From contig JAWVFL010000067.1 in the NCBI GenBank assembly GCA_033856195.1, positions 62,001 through 126,000 on the forward strand: 64,000 nt of DNA, in the 5' to 3' direction. The notes beneath the pieces were generated by a model. It did not search any database. It had not been told where the DNA came from and saw only the letters and a program-made list of their open reading frames with translations. Every line of letters starts with the position of its first letter. Positions within the stretch are counted from its first letter, which is position 1. The translations under genes and the position numbers were made by a program. This DNA is from VRUE01 sp033856195 (GTDB taxonomy: Bacteria; Actinomycetota; Thermoleophilia; Solirubrobacterales; 70-9). Shown one piece after another: positions 57,099-64,000 of this stretch.

Positions 57099-57895
57099 AG
57101 CTCTCGGTCGTCATCCCCGCCCATAACGAGGAGGAGACGGTCGCCGAGACCGTCGAGGGCCTCGTCTCGACCCTCACGCGCGAAGGAATCGACCACGAGG
57201 TGATCGTGGTCGACGATTCCAGCACCGACAGGACCGCCGCGGTCGTCGAGGGCATCGGCGCCGAGCACCCGCAGGTGCGCTGCCTTCCCTCCCCCTACCG
57301 CAACGGGTTCGGCTTCGCGGTGCGGGCGGGGCTGGAGGCGTTCGAAGGAGACGCCGTCGCGATCGTGATGGCCGACGGATCGGACAGCCCAGGGGACCTC
57401 GTCTCCTACCAGCGCCTGCTCGAAGAGGGCTACGAGTGCGCCTTCGGCTCACGCTTCGTGCACGGCTCGACCGTGCTCGACTACCCGCGCTCGAAGCTGA
57501 TCATGAACCGGATCGTCAACTTCGGCATCCGCCTGCTCTTCCGCCACGGCTACAACGACACGACGAACGCCTTCAAGGCCTACCGCCGCGAGGTGATCGA
57601 AAACGTCCAGCCCTTCCTCTCACACCACTTCAACCTCACCGTCGAGCTGCCGCTAAAGGCGGTGGTGCGCGGCTACAGCTACGGCATCGTGCCGATCTCC
57701 TGGACCAACCGCAAGGCCGGCGTCTCGAAGCTGTCGCTCAACGAGATGGGCAGTCGCTACCTCTTCATCGTCCTCTACGTCTTCCTCGAGCACCATCTGA
57801 GCCGTGGCGACTACCGCCGCGACGGCCTGCCGACGGCGCGCCCGCGCGGCACCTGGCGGGCAGGCCGCAAGGCCCGCCCGCCGGCGAAGCGATGA
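57095..57895 (+). CDS. Family 2 glycosyltransferase (dolichol-phosphate-mannose-synthase-like)
   Basis: 266 residues. LSVVIPAHNEEETVAETVEGL, EVIVVDDSSTDRTAAVVEGI and SPYRNGFGFAVRAGLEAFEGDAVAIVMADGSDSPGDLVSYQRLL are the DPM1-like donor and metal region, followed by FGSRFVHGSTVLDYPRSKLIMNRIVN and YNDTTNAFKAYRREVIE. There is one possible membrane-contact helix (YLFIVLYVFLEHHL). It probably moves a sugar to polyprenyl phosphate. Its stop lies one base from the convergent glycosidase-like gene. Confidence 0.92.
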   Translation: MKLSVVIPAHNEEETVAETVEGLVSTLTREGIDHEVIVVDDSSTDRTAAVVEGIGAEHPQVRCLPSPYRNGFGFAVRAGLEAFEGDAVAIVMADGSDSPGDLVSYQRLLEEGYECAFGSRFVHGSTVLDYPRSKLIMNRIVNFGIRLLFRHGYNDTTNAFKAYRREVIENVQPFLSHHFNLTVELPLKAVVRGYSYGIVPISWTNRKAGVSKLSLNEMGSRYLFIVLYVFLEHHLSRGDYRRDGLPTARPRGTWRAGRKARPPAKR

Positions 57896-57896
57896 G

Positions 57897-59012
57897 CTAG
57901 GGCCGCGCCCGCCCGCCGGTCAGGGCGATGAAGGAGCGCCAGGCGGGCTTCGGCCTGAAGCCCTTGCCGGCGCGGAAGAGGCCGACCGAGTCGCAGAAGC
58001 TGCAAGCCGTGTATTCGGGATTGTCCTTCCACGAGTACCAGTAGGCGCCCTCGAGGTTGAGCCGGTGGCGGTTGGCGATCAGGTAGGCGTAGGACCTGCG
58101 CAATTCGCGCGCCTGGCCCTGGATGCCCTGCTCGAAGGCGACGACGTTGGGGTCGTTTTGCGAGCCCCAGCCCATCTCGGTGATGTAGAGGGCGGCGCTG
58201 GGATCGTGATTTTCGAGGACGACTTCGCGCAGTTCCTCGGTCAGTTCTTCGAGGTCCTCGACGTGGAAGGCGTAGGGATGCAGGGCGACCGCGTCGAAAT
58301 AGCGCTTGATGCCAGGCACGCTGTAGACGGCGTCGAGGAACTTGGTCGCGTCCATGCCGCGCTTGCCGCCCTCATCGGGATTGCCGAAGAGGCCGGAGAG
58401 GACGACTTTGGCGATCGGGTCATCGGCCTTGATCGTCATGTAGGTCAGCTTCAGCAGGCGCGCGTAGCGGCTCGGCGAGACCGGGTAGGCGAAGTAGAAG
58501 AAGTTCGCCTCGTTCCAGACCTGCCAAGTGCGAATCGGCGTCGGGCGCGGAATCGCGGGCACGTAGTTGACCGCCGTCTGGCTTGGCGCGTGCTCGTTCC
58601 AGAATTCGCCGCCGGGGCCGTAGCGCTTGACCGCCGCGTCGACGAAGGCGAGCCAGGCCTTGCGGGCACGGCCGCTGTCGACCGGCAGGGTGGTCGGCTT
58701 GCTGGCGATCCAGCGGGGCGTTCCGTAGAGGAAGGGCAGGAACTTCAGGCCGCGCCGCGCCGCCACCTCGAGCGCCGGATCGACGCTGCTCCAGTCGTAG
58801 CCCCCCTTCGCCGTCGACTGTACGAGCGCCCAGTTGACCGGCCAGCGGACACTGCCGATTCTGCCGGCTTTCATGTAGGTGGCGTCCTTGTCGGTCAGCG
58901 CCGTCTGCGGCGCGATGCCGAAGAAGCTGGGCGGCAGCGCCTGCGCCGCGGCAGGAGCGAGCAGGGCGACGACGAGCGCCAGCAGGAGGACGGTGGTCTT
59001 GAAGGGTCTCAA
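57897..59012 (-). CDS. Secreted glycoside-hydrolase-like (clan A barrel) protein, paralogue 2
   Basis: 371 residues, TTG start at 59012. Signal peptide MRPFKTTVLLLALVVALLAP with cleavage near AQA-LPP. Barrel landmarks parallel the gene at 32327: SFFGIAPQTALTDKDATYM, RTWQVWNEANFFYF (acid/base Glu position), VALHPYAF, ALYITEMGWGSQ (nucleophile position), GAYWYSWKDNPEYTACSFCDSVGLF with the same Cys pair. The two genes bracket the polysaccharide locus and both point leftward. Possible roles are trimming or release of the glycan made here; substrate unproven. Confidence 0.85.
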   Translation of the reverse strand: MRPFKTTVLLLALVVALLAPAAAQALPPSFFGIAPQTALTDKDATYMKAGRIGSVRWPVNWALVQSTAKGGYDWSSVDPALEVAARRGLKFLPFLYGTPRWIASKPTTLPVDSGRARKAWLAFVDAAVKRYGPGGEFWNEHAPSQTAVNYVPAIPRPTPIRTWQVWNEANFFYFAYPVSPSRYARLLKLTYMTIKADDPIAKVVLSGLFGNPDEGGKRGMDATKFLDAVYSVPGIKRYFDAVALHPYAFHVEDLEELTEELREVVLENHDPSAALYITEMGWGSQNDPNVVAFEQGIQGQARELRRSYAYLIANRHRLNLEGAYWYSWKDNPEYTACSFCDSVGLFRAGKGFRPKPAWRSFIALTGGRARP

Positions 59013-59096
59013 CTCGGTGCGTATGGGCGGCGGTGCGCGTGCAGGTCACTTCCTAACACGCCAAGCCGACGTCGGTAGCGCCAGGACGTTAACGGG

Positions 59097-59564
59097 TCAG
59101 TAGGTTCCGCCCAGCTTGCGGTGATCCCAGGTAGCGGTTCTCACCGGCTTGAAGTGGATCGCGACCCGCTTCGGAGCCTGCGCCTCGAGCGCGGCCTTGG
59201 CGTCGCCCTCGACCGTGGAGATCCCCTCGGCGTAGCGGAGCGTCAGCTCTTCGGCAAAGCCGAGCACGGCCTCGGCGTCGCGATGCAGCTCCGCTTCGGC
59301 TTCGATCATCGCCCCGCGCAGCTCGCCGTACTCGTGCCCGGTCTCGACCAGCACGGTGGCACGGGGGTCGCGTTCCAGGTTGCGGACCTTCTGCGATTTC
59401 GCGTAGGTCCAGATCCAGACCTCGCCCCCGCGCGGCACGAACCACAGCGGCATCGAGTGCGGCCATCCGCGCGGCCCGAGACTGGAGACGACGGCGATCC
59501 GCTCGGCATCGAGAAGCTCGAGCAACTCGGCCTCGCTCAGCCTGATCTTGTCGCGGCGACTCAC
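59097..59564 (-). CDS. PNPOx-fold (pyridoxamine-phosphate-oxidase-like/F420-linked) protein
   Basis: A 155-residue split-barrel flavin/F420-binding protein. LSEAELLELLDAERIAVVSSLGPRGWPHSMPLWFVPRGGEVWIWTYAKSQKVRNLERDPRATVLVETG is the whole N-terminal half of the fold, and the C-terminal part ends with KRVAIHFKPVRTATWDHRKLGG. In actinobacteria such proteins often use F420 or bind flavin or haem; the cofactor is not readable here. It stands alone. Confidence 0.88.
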   Translation of the reverse strand: MSRRDKIRLSEAELLELLDAERIAVVSSLGPRGWPHSMPLWFVPRGGEVWIWTYAKSQKVRNLERDPRATVLVETGHEYGELRGAMIEAEAELHRDAEAVLGFAEELTLRYAEGISTVEGDAKAALEAQAPKRVAIHFKPVRTATWDHRKLGGTY

Positions 59565-59791
59565 CGAGGGGAGCCTGCCTGATTTTCGCGTGGGGCGCGT
59601 TGGAGCTTTGTCATTTGTGCGCGCACCACCCGACGGGAATCAATCTGTAGCGTCGCTCATATGGCGGCGCAAGCCCAAATACGACAGCCCCCCACCCGCG
59701 GATCGCACCATCCTGGACAACCTGCCTCTAGCCACCTGGACCTGAGCCGAGCAACCGGCGCGGAAGCCGAAACACCGTAGGATCGAGAGCG

Positions 59792-60448
59792 ATGCGAGTC
59801 GCGATCCTGATCTTCGAGAAGCTCACCGCCCTCGACGCGATCGGACCCTATGAGGTGTTTCGCTCGGTCCCCGGCTGGGAGGTCATGTTCGTCGGCCCCG
59901 AGAAGGGAATGGTGCGAACCGACAGCGGGGCGCTGGGGCTGAGCGTCGACCACTCGCTCGAGGAGGTGACCGAGGCGGACATCGTCCTGGTGCCCGGGGG
60001 CGATGGAAACCGGCCGCTGCTGCAGGACGAGGTGGTGCTGTCGTGGCTGCGCCGGATCGACGAGGGGACCAAATGGACGACCTCCGTCTGCACTGGCTCG
60101 CTGGTGCTCGCGGCCGCCGGATTGCTCGACGGCAAGCGGGCGATCTCTCACTGGCTCTTCCTCGAGCAGCTGCGCGAGCTCGGCGCCGACCCCGTCGGCG
60201 GGCGCTATGTCGAGGACGGCAAGGTCGTCACCGCCGCCGGCGTCTCGGCCGGGATCGACATGGCGCTGCATCTGGTCGGGCGCGAGACCGCTCCGGAGGT
60301 CGCGCAGGCGATCCAGCTCGGGATCGAGTACGACCCGCAGCCCCCCTTCGACGCCGGCTCTCCAGAGAAGGCAGCGGCGCCGATCGTCGAGCTGGTCACT
60401 ACCGTGACTGGCAACGGCGCCGAGTGGCTGGCCAGCTCTAGCGACTGA
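59792..60448 (+). CDS. DJ-1/PfpI-family protein (isonitrile-hydratase-like)
   Basis: 218 residues. Fold start RVAILIFEKLTALDAIGPYEVF, then TEADIVLVPGGDGNRPLL, and the nucleophile elbow TTSVCTGSLVLAAAGLLDGKRA with Cys in SVCTGS, followed by SHWLFLEQL. The Cys environment with Thr-Gly-Ser and the downstream GKRA..H is that of isonitrile hydratase InhA-like members rather than deglycases. The reaction is inferred. Its 3' end overlaps that of the convergent DUF1906 gene by 11 bases. Confidence 0.88.
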   Translation: MRVAILIFEKLTALDAIGPYEVFRSVPGWEVMFVGPEKGMVRTDSGALGLSVDHSLEEVTEADIVLVPGGDGNRPLLQDEVVLSWLRRIDEGTKWTTSVCTGSLVLAAAGLLDGKRAISHWLFLEQLRELGADPVGGRYVEDGKVVTAAGVSAGIDMALHLVGRETAPEVAQAIQLGIEYDPQPPFDAGSPEKAAAPIVELVTTVTGNGAEWLASSSD

Positions 60449-61817
60449 GCTTGATCGCCCGCACCGTGCGGGCGTCGGGAATCGCCACCAGCAACTGCAC
60501 TTTGAGCGAGCCGCGGAGGCGCAGCAGCGGCTGGCCGCGCGAGTCGAGCGGCACCCGGAAGGTGTGCGCCTTGCCACCGGCGAGGCGGAAAGTGCGGTGG
60601 CTGACGTTGAGGCGGACGACTCGGGTCGGCACGCCGCGCCGGGCGCGTGCCGGCAACCTCGCGTGGGTGCGCAGGATGATCTGACCCGGGCAGCTTTCGC
60701 CTTCCGGCCAGCCGCAGCGGACCCAGACGCGGACGGCGCCACCAGTGGCGCGCACGTGCTTGACGGTAAGCGGGGGCAACTCGGGAGCGGCTACCGAGGC
60801 GCCCACTGTAGCCCCGTCGATGAAGTTGTTGTCGATGTTGATCGTGGTCAGGCCGTAGCTCTCGTTGTGACCACCCCGGTACTGGTGGATGCGCTGGTGC
60901 GACGCCCAGGCAGTCGAGGGCAGGTAGGGATCGAGCGTGTTCTGCTGGTCATTCCAGTTGGCGGTCCAGACGTGGTCGGGAAGCGTGTAGCTGCCGCCGA
61001 TCGCGCGACCGAGGTCGGCGATCCCAGAGGCGCTGGAGCTGTAGACGCCGGAGACGTAGCCGAGGGCGTGCAGCTGATCGGTCCACGAGGAGAGGAAGGT
61101 GAGCGTGGATGCGGTTGCGCTGGAAGTGCGGGTGTAGGCCTCCATGTCGAAATAGATCGGGCTGCCGGGGCCCATTCCGATCGCCGCCGCCTCTTCGACC
61201 GCGTCGCGGGCCTCTTCGGCGCCCTGCACCGTCGCTTTGGAAAGGCTGGAGCTCACCTTGGCGCAGCTGCTGCAGGCGCTGGTCGTGGCCTGCAGGCCGA
61301 CGTAGGTCGGGATCAGGTGCCAGCCCGCGGCGACCTGTTCGCTGACCCAGGCCGAGGTCAGGTTGGGCTGTGAGCAAGCACGATTGGTGCCACCGATGTA
61401 GACGCCGATCCCGCGGTAGGGCGAGGCCGCCCAGGCGGTCATCATCCGCGACGAAGGTGCCGCGCAGGCGTCGAAGCCGAGGCCGGTGAACGCTTCCGGC
61501 GCTGATACGGGCGGCGGCGGCGCAACGGCGCTCGCTCCGGCCCGTGCACTCGCCTGAGACCGAGGTTCGACCAGGATTGCCCGCTTGCGTCCGATCGCCT
61601 CGGCGGGACAGCGCTGGCCGGCGCCGGGCGTGCCCAGGTAGACCGCCTGGCGGTCGAGCCGCACGCACATGCGCGGGTGCTCGGCCAAGCGGTAGACGGG
61701 CCAGTGGGACGGCACGTCGACGGCGCGCCCACCGAAGTGGACGGTCCGAGCTGCCGCCGGCGCGGCGAGGAGACCGAGCAGCACGAGAGCCGCGACGGCT
61801 GGACGAAGCAGGCGCAT
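60438..61817 (-). CDS. Secreted DUF1906 (glycoside-hydrolase-like, Rv2525c-type) protein
   Basis: 459 residues from ATG 61817. Signal peptide MRLLRPAVAALVLLGLLAAP, cleavage near AAA-RTV. Residues ~105-330 are the DUF1906 barrel: GLGFDACAAPSSRMMTAWAASPYRGIGVYIGGTNRACSQ, GWHLIPTYVGLQA, GSPIYFDMEAYTRTS (Asp and Glu in the catalytic positions of related GH25-like barrels) and HQYRGGHNESYGLTTINIDNNFIDG. The N-terminal ~80 and C-terminal ~120 residues are beta-rich accessory domains. It may act on cell-wall polymers; activity is not shown for many relatives. A hairpin precedes it. Confidence 0.85.
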   Translation of the reverse strand: MRLLRPAVAALVLLGLLAAPAAARTVHFGGRAVDVPSHWPVYRLAEHPRMCVRLDRQAVYLGTPGAGQRCPAEAIGRKRAILVEPRSQASARAGASAVAPPPPVSAPEAFTGLGFDACAAPSSRMMTAWAASPYRGIGVYIGGTNRACSQPNLTSAWVSEQVAAGWHLIPTYVGLQATTSACSSCAKVSSSLSKATVQGAEEARDAVEEAAAIGMGPGSPIYFDMEAYTRTSSATASTLTFLSSWTDQLHALGYVSGVYSSSASGIADLGRAIGGSYTLPDHVWTANWNDQQNTLDPYLPSTAWASHQRIHQYRGGHNESYGLTTINIDNNFIDGATVGASVAAPELPPLTVKHVRATGGAVRVWVRCGWPEGESCPGQIILRTHARLPARARRGVPTRVVRLNVSHRTFRLAGGKAHTFRVPLDSRGQPLLRLRGSLKVQLLVAIPDARTVRAIKLSR

Positions 61818-61866
61818 ACCCGTCCAACCATTGCAGCCGTCAATCGATTCGGCCGCCACCAAACTG

Positions 61867-61915
61867 GAACTGCATCAACTTTTACGCTCGGCAGGCAGAG
61901 AAGTTGATGCAGTTC
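61867..61915. repeat. Inverted repeat between acylase and DUF1906 genes
   Basis: GAACTGCATCAACTT (61867-61881) and AAGTTGATGCAGTTC (61901-61915) form a perfect 15-bp stem with a 19-base loop, starting six bases after the acylase stop. Unlike other hairpins here the stem is AT-rich. No U-tract follows. It may be a processing or attenuation structure within a two-gene unit, or a small repeat. Confidence 0.75.
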
Positions 61916-61920
61916 TGGCT

Positions 61921-64000
61921 CTAGGCGGGTACGAGGTCGAGCTCGCGCCAGGGGCCCTCGCCGGCCATCGGCTGGGTGCGGCCGTGCAGCCAGTCGGCTT
62001 GCAGGTCATCGTAGTGGCGGCTGGCGGGATGGCCGGACTGGCCGGTGAACATCTGCCAGCGCGAGCGCTCGGGGGCGGTCGGTTCGGCGACCATGCGCCA
62101 GCTCGGCGCCCAGACGGCTTTGTAAGGGTCGTTGGGGTCGTAGGCGATCTGGCTCACCGTCTCCTGGGCGCCGCCCGCCTTGAGGCGACGGTTGAGCAGG
62201 CGCCGCAGCAACGGGTTGGCCTCGCCCAGGGGGTGGGGGAACTCCATCTCGTGCACGTGTCCCCAGCGCCAGCCCTCGGCGTCGACGCCGAAGCGGTCGC
62301 TGAGATCGTCGAGGGCGCCGCTCAAGGCTTCGAGCACGAGGTCGTCCCAGGGCCTGCCGATCAGCTCCTCGTCGCCTTCCTCCCAAAGCTTCATCAGGTG
62401 CGAATGCCAGCGCCAGGGCGAAGTGACGTGCGGCGTGAAGCCGTTGTCGGCGCGGTCGAGCCAGCGCTCGCTGAGGTCGCGGTCGCCGATCGCGGCGCGA
62501 GCGACCTCGCGCGCCAGCCGCAAGAGGAAGGCCTGGTAGATCGTGCCGGCGATCGAGTCCGGGTCGAGCCTGCCGTCCCAGCTGCGCAGCCGCTCCAGCG
62601 CACTGCGCTCGCGCTGCCCCTGCGGCTTCAGGCGACTCAATCGCCGCGCCGCCTCGAGGCCCGGCAGTGAGAGGTTGTCCGACTGCATCGCCTCGAAGCC
62701 GTCGACGTCGTGTTCGTCGCTTGCCCGCAGCAGCTGCTCGATCCGCTCGGCACGGAAGCCGTCCAGCCACTCGCTGGTGATGTGATGGGGATAGTCGTCG
62801 CCGACGATGCGGTTGTTGGCGGTGACGAGGAAGCCGCTCTCGGGGTCGACCGTCTCCGGCAGTTCCTCGTACGAGATCACGCCGTCCCACTCGAACTCCC
62901 CGGTCCAGCCCGGCTTCGGCAGGTCGGGGCAACCTCCCTTGCGCAGCGGCAGGCGGCCGATCAGCTTGTAGCCGATCGAGCCATGGCGGTCGGCCCAGAT
63001 CAGGTTGGAGGCCGGTGAGCTGTGCTCCGCGAGGCTGGCGACGAGCTCGGGCCCGGAGCGGATCCCGTGCAAGTCGAACATGCCGGCAAACGCGGTCGGC
63101 TGGTCGAGCGTCTGCCAGCGCAGCGCCAGCGGCTCCGCCGCGTCGGCGCCAAGCGCCTCGTTGACGATCGGCCCGTGGTGGGTGATGCGGACGTCGAGCA
63201 CCTCGGGTGCGTCGCGGCCCTTGACCGGGATCTCCTCGCGCACGACTTCGAGCGGGCGCCACTCATCCTCGAAGAGGTAGCGGTCACCGTCGAGGCGCTC
63301 GACGAAGAGATCCTCGACGTCGGCCATCACGTTTGTGAAGGTCCAGCAGACGTCGTTGTTCTGACCCATGTAGACGCCCGGCATGCCCGGCAGCGAGGCG
63401 CCGCGCACGAAACGGTCGCCGAGCGTGAGTCCGACCTGGTACCAGATGCCTGGCATGCTCGGCGGCAGGTGGGGGTCGCCGGCGATCAGCGGCTTGCCGC
63501 TGGCGCTGAGCCTGCCGGAGACCGCCCAGTTGTTGGAGCCGCTCGCCTCGGCGGCGAGACCGATCGAGCGACGCACCGCGTCGATCTGCTCGACGATCGG
63601 CAGTCCCTCCCCCGACCAGGCTTCCTGGGTGACGATCGGATTGTCGGCGGGGTAGCCGGGGTCGAGGCGGGCCGCCAACTCCGGCCCAAGCGCCCGAGTC
63701 ATGTCGGCCCGCAGCAGCTCGCGCTCCCAGTTGGTCGAAAGGCCGAAGGCGAGCAGCTTGCCGAGGCTGAGGATGTCGACCGGGCGCCAGGGCTTCCACT
63801 CGAGCCGCAGCAGCTGCATCTCGAAGGGCATCGCCTTGGCCTCGGTCGCCGCGGAGTTGACCCCCTCGCAGAAGCGCTCCAGCAGGGCCAGCAGCTCCGG
63901 ATCGAGGTTCGCCGCCTCGCGTTCGGCCGTGCGGCGAATCCCCAGCGTGCGCATCAGGCGGTCGATCGGCAGGCCCTCCGGGCCAGCCATCTCGGCCACC
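61921..64000 (-). CDS. Penicillin-acylase family Ntn-hydrolase, 5' end beyond window
   Basis: The frame runs off the right edge; at least 693 residues are present. The precursor is cut into two chains at a Ser: SGSNNWAVSGRLSASGKPLIAGDPHLP contains the N-terminal nucleophile of the beta chain (Ser-Asn-Asn-Trp-Ala), with the preceding ~170 residues belonging to the alpha chain. MGQNNDVCWTFTNVMADVEDLFVE, FTNVMADVEDLF and the late NWIWADRHGSIGYKLIG-like segment (LIWADRHGSIGYKLIGRLPLRKG) are family hallmarks. Members hydrolyse amide bonds of acylated substrates such as beta-lactams or acyl-homoserine lactones, usually after export; the signal peptide would lie outside the window. Substrate unknown. 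Confidence 0.93.
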   Translation of the reverse strand, partial: VAEMAGPEGLPIDRLMRTLGIRRTAEREAANLDPELLALLERFCEGVNSAATEAKAMPFEMQLLRLEWKPWRPVDILSLGKLLAFGLSTNWERELLRADMTRALGPELAARLDPGYPADNPIVTQEAWSGEGLPIVEQIDAVRRSIGLAAEASGSNNWAVSGRLSASGKPLIAGDPHLPPSMPGIWYQVGLTLGDRFVRGASLPGMPGVYMGQNNDVCWTFTNVMADVEDLFVERLDGDRYLFEDEWRPLEVVREEIPVKGRDAPEVLDVRITHHGPIVNEALGADAAEPLALRWQTLDQPTAFAGMFDLHGIRSGPELVASLAEHSSPASNLIWADRHGSIGYKLIGRLPLRKGGCPDLPKPGWTGEFEWDGVISYEELPETVDPESGFLVTANNRIVGDDYPHHITSEWLDGFRAERIEQLLRASDEHDVDGFEAMQSDNLSLPGLEAARRLSRLKPQGQRERSALERLRSWDGRLDPDSIAGTIYQAFLLRLAREVARAAIGDRDLSERWLDRADNGFTPHVTSPWRWHSHLMKLWEEGDEELIGRPWDDLVLEALSGALDDLSDRFGVDAEGWRWGHVHEMEFPHPLGEANPLLRRLLNRRLKAGGAQETVSQIAYDPNDPYKAVWAPSWRMVAEPTAPERSRWQMFTGQSGHPASRHYDDLQADWLHGRTQPMAGEGPWRELDLVPA

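Noticed and set aside
59548..59745. 65-codon plus-strand ORF between PNPOx-fold and DJ-1 genes
   Set aside because: It overlaps the start of the PNPOx gene, has no ribosome-binding site and shows no recognisable features.

Overview
The window reads as a chromosomal segment of a high-GC actinobacterium. The deep-branching class Thermoleophilia (Solirubrobacterales type) is my best guess. The reasons are high G+C with long antisense shadow ORFs, an Mrp ATPase lacking the CxxC pair as in other Actinobacteria, an HrcA/CIRCE-type groESL operon, and several Sec-secreted glycoside-hydrolase-like proteins plus a DUF1906-type protein. The lineage call is inference; no rRNA gene is present.

Layout. 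1-1.3 kb: accessory genes on the minus strand (an edge-truncated A-rich ORF, an XRE regulator, a winged-helix protein, a small coiled-coil/HTH protein) on the 3' side of tRNA-Arg(ACG). 1.4-5.7 kb: a thioesterase, an enoyl-CoA hydratase coupled to pyruvate kinase, and a divergent cytochrome P450. 5.7-7.1 kb: a CorA-like two-TM protein of unknown function ending one base from the 3' end of tRNA-Ser(GCT). 7.2-11.0 kb: a PLP D-threonine-aldolase-like enzyme convergent with an FAD sugar-lactone oxidase, an MFS exporter and tRNA-Ser(TGA). 11.1-13.4 kb: a two-gene cassette on the 3' side of that tRNA, a TIR-TPR protein and a putative Rossmann-like partner, which is a defence candidate. 13.6-27.7 kb: mostly housekeeping genes (K+ channel, cyclophilin, Mrp, ferredoxin, groESL with CIRCE, Crp/Fnr regulator) mixed with secreted proteins. 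This stretch includes a divergent pair: a winged-helix regulator and a 19-residue peptide gene with a textbook Shine-Dalgarno. 27.7-32.3 kb: the helicase gene lhr, carrying two long in-frame palindromes.

32.3-59.0 kb is a large surface-polysaccharide locus: two polymerase/ligase-type membrane proteins, a polyprenyl-phosphate glycosylphosphotransferase, six family-2 glycosyltransferases, rmlABCD (dTDP-rhamnose), gmd and a fucose-synthase-like gene (GDP-deoxyhexose), two paralogous flippases, an FkbM methyltransferase, and a methyltransferase/two-epimerase/glycosyltransferase cassette. A VapBC toxin-antitoxin pair is embedded in it, and two paralogous secreted glycoside-hydrolase-like genes flank it. 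Most genes overlap or abut, so long cotranscribed units are likely. 59.1-64 kb: a PNPOx-fold protein, a DJ-1/PfpI protein, a secreted DUF1906-type protein, and a penicillin-acylase-family gene whose 5' end lies beyond the window.

The items most worth follow-up are the TIR-TPR cassette, the peptide/regulator pair, the in-frame palindromes in lhr, and the pattern that all three tRNA genes carry accessory-looking genes on their 3' sides. The only stretch near 300 bases without a confident gene is 19251-19551, described below.
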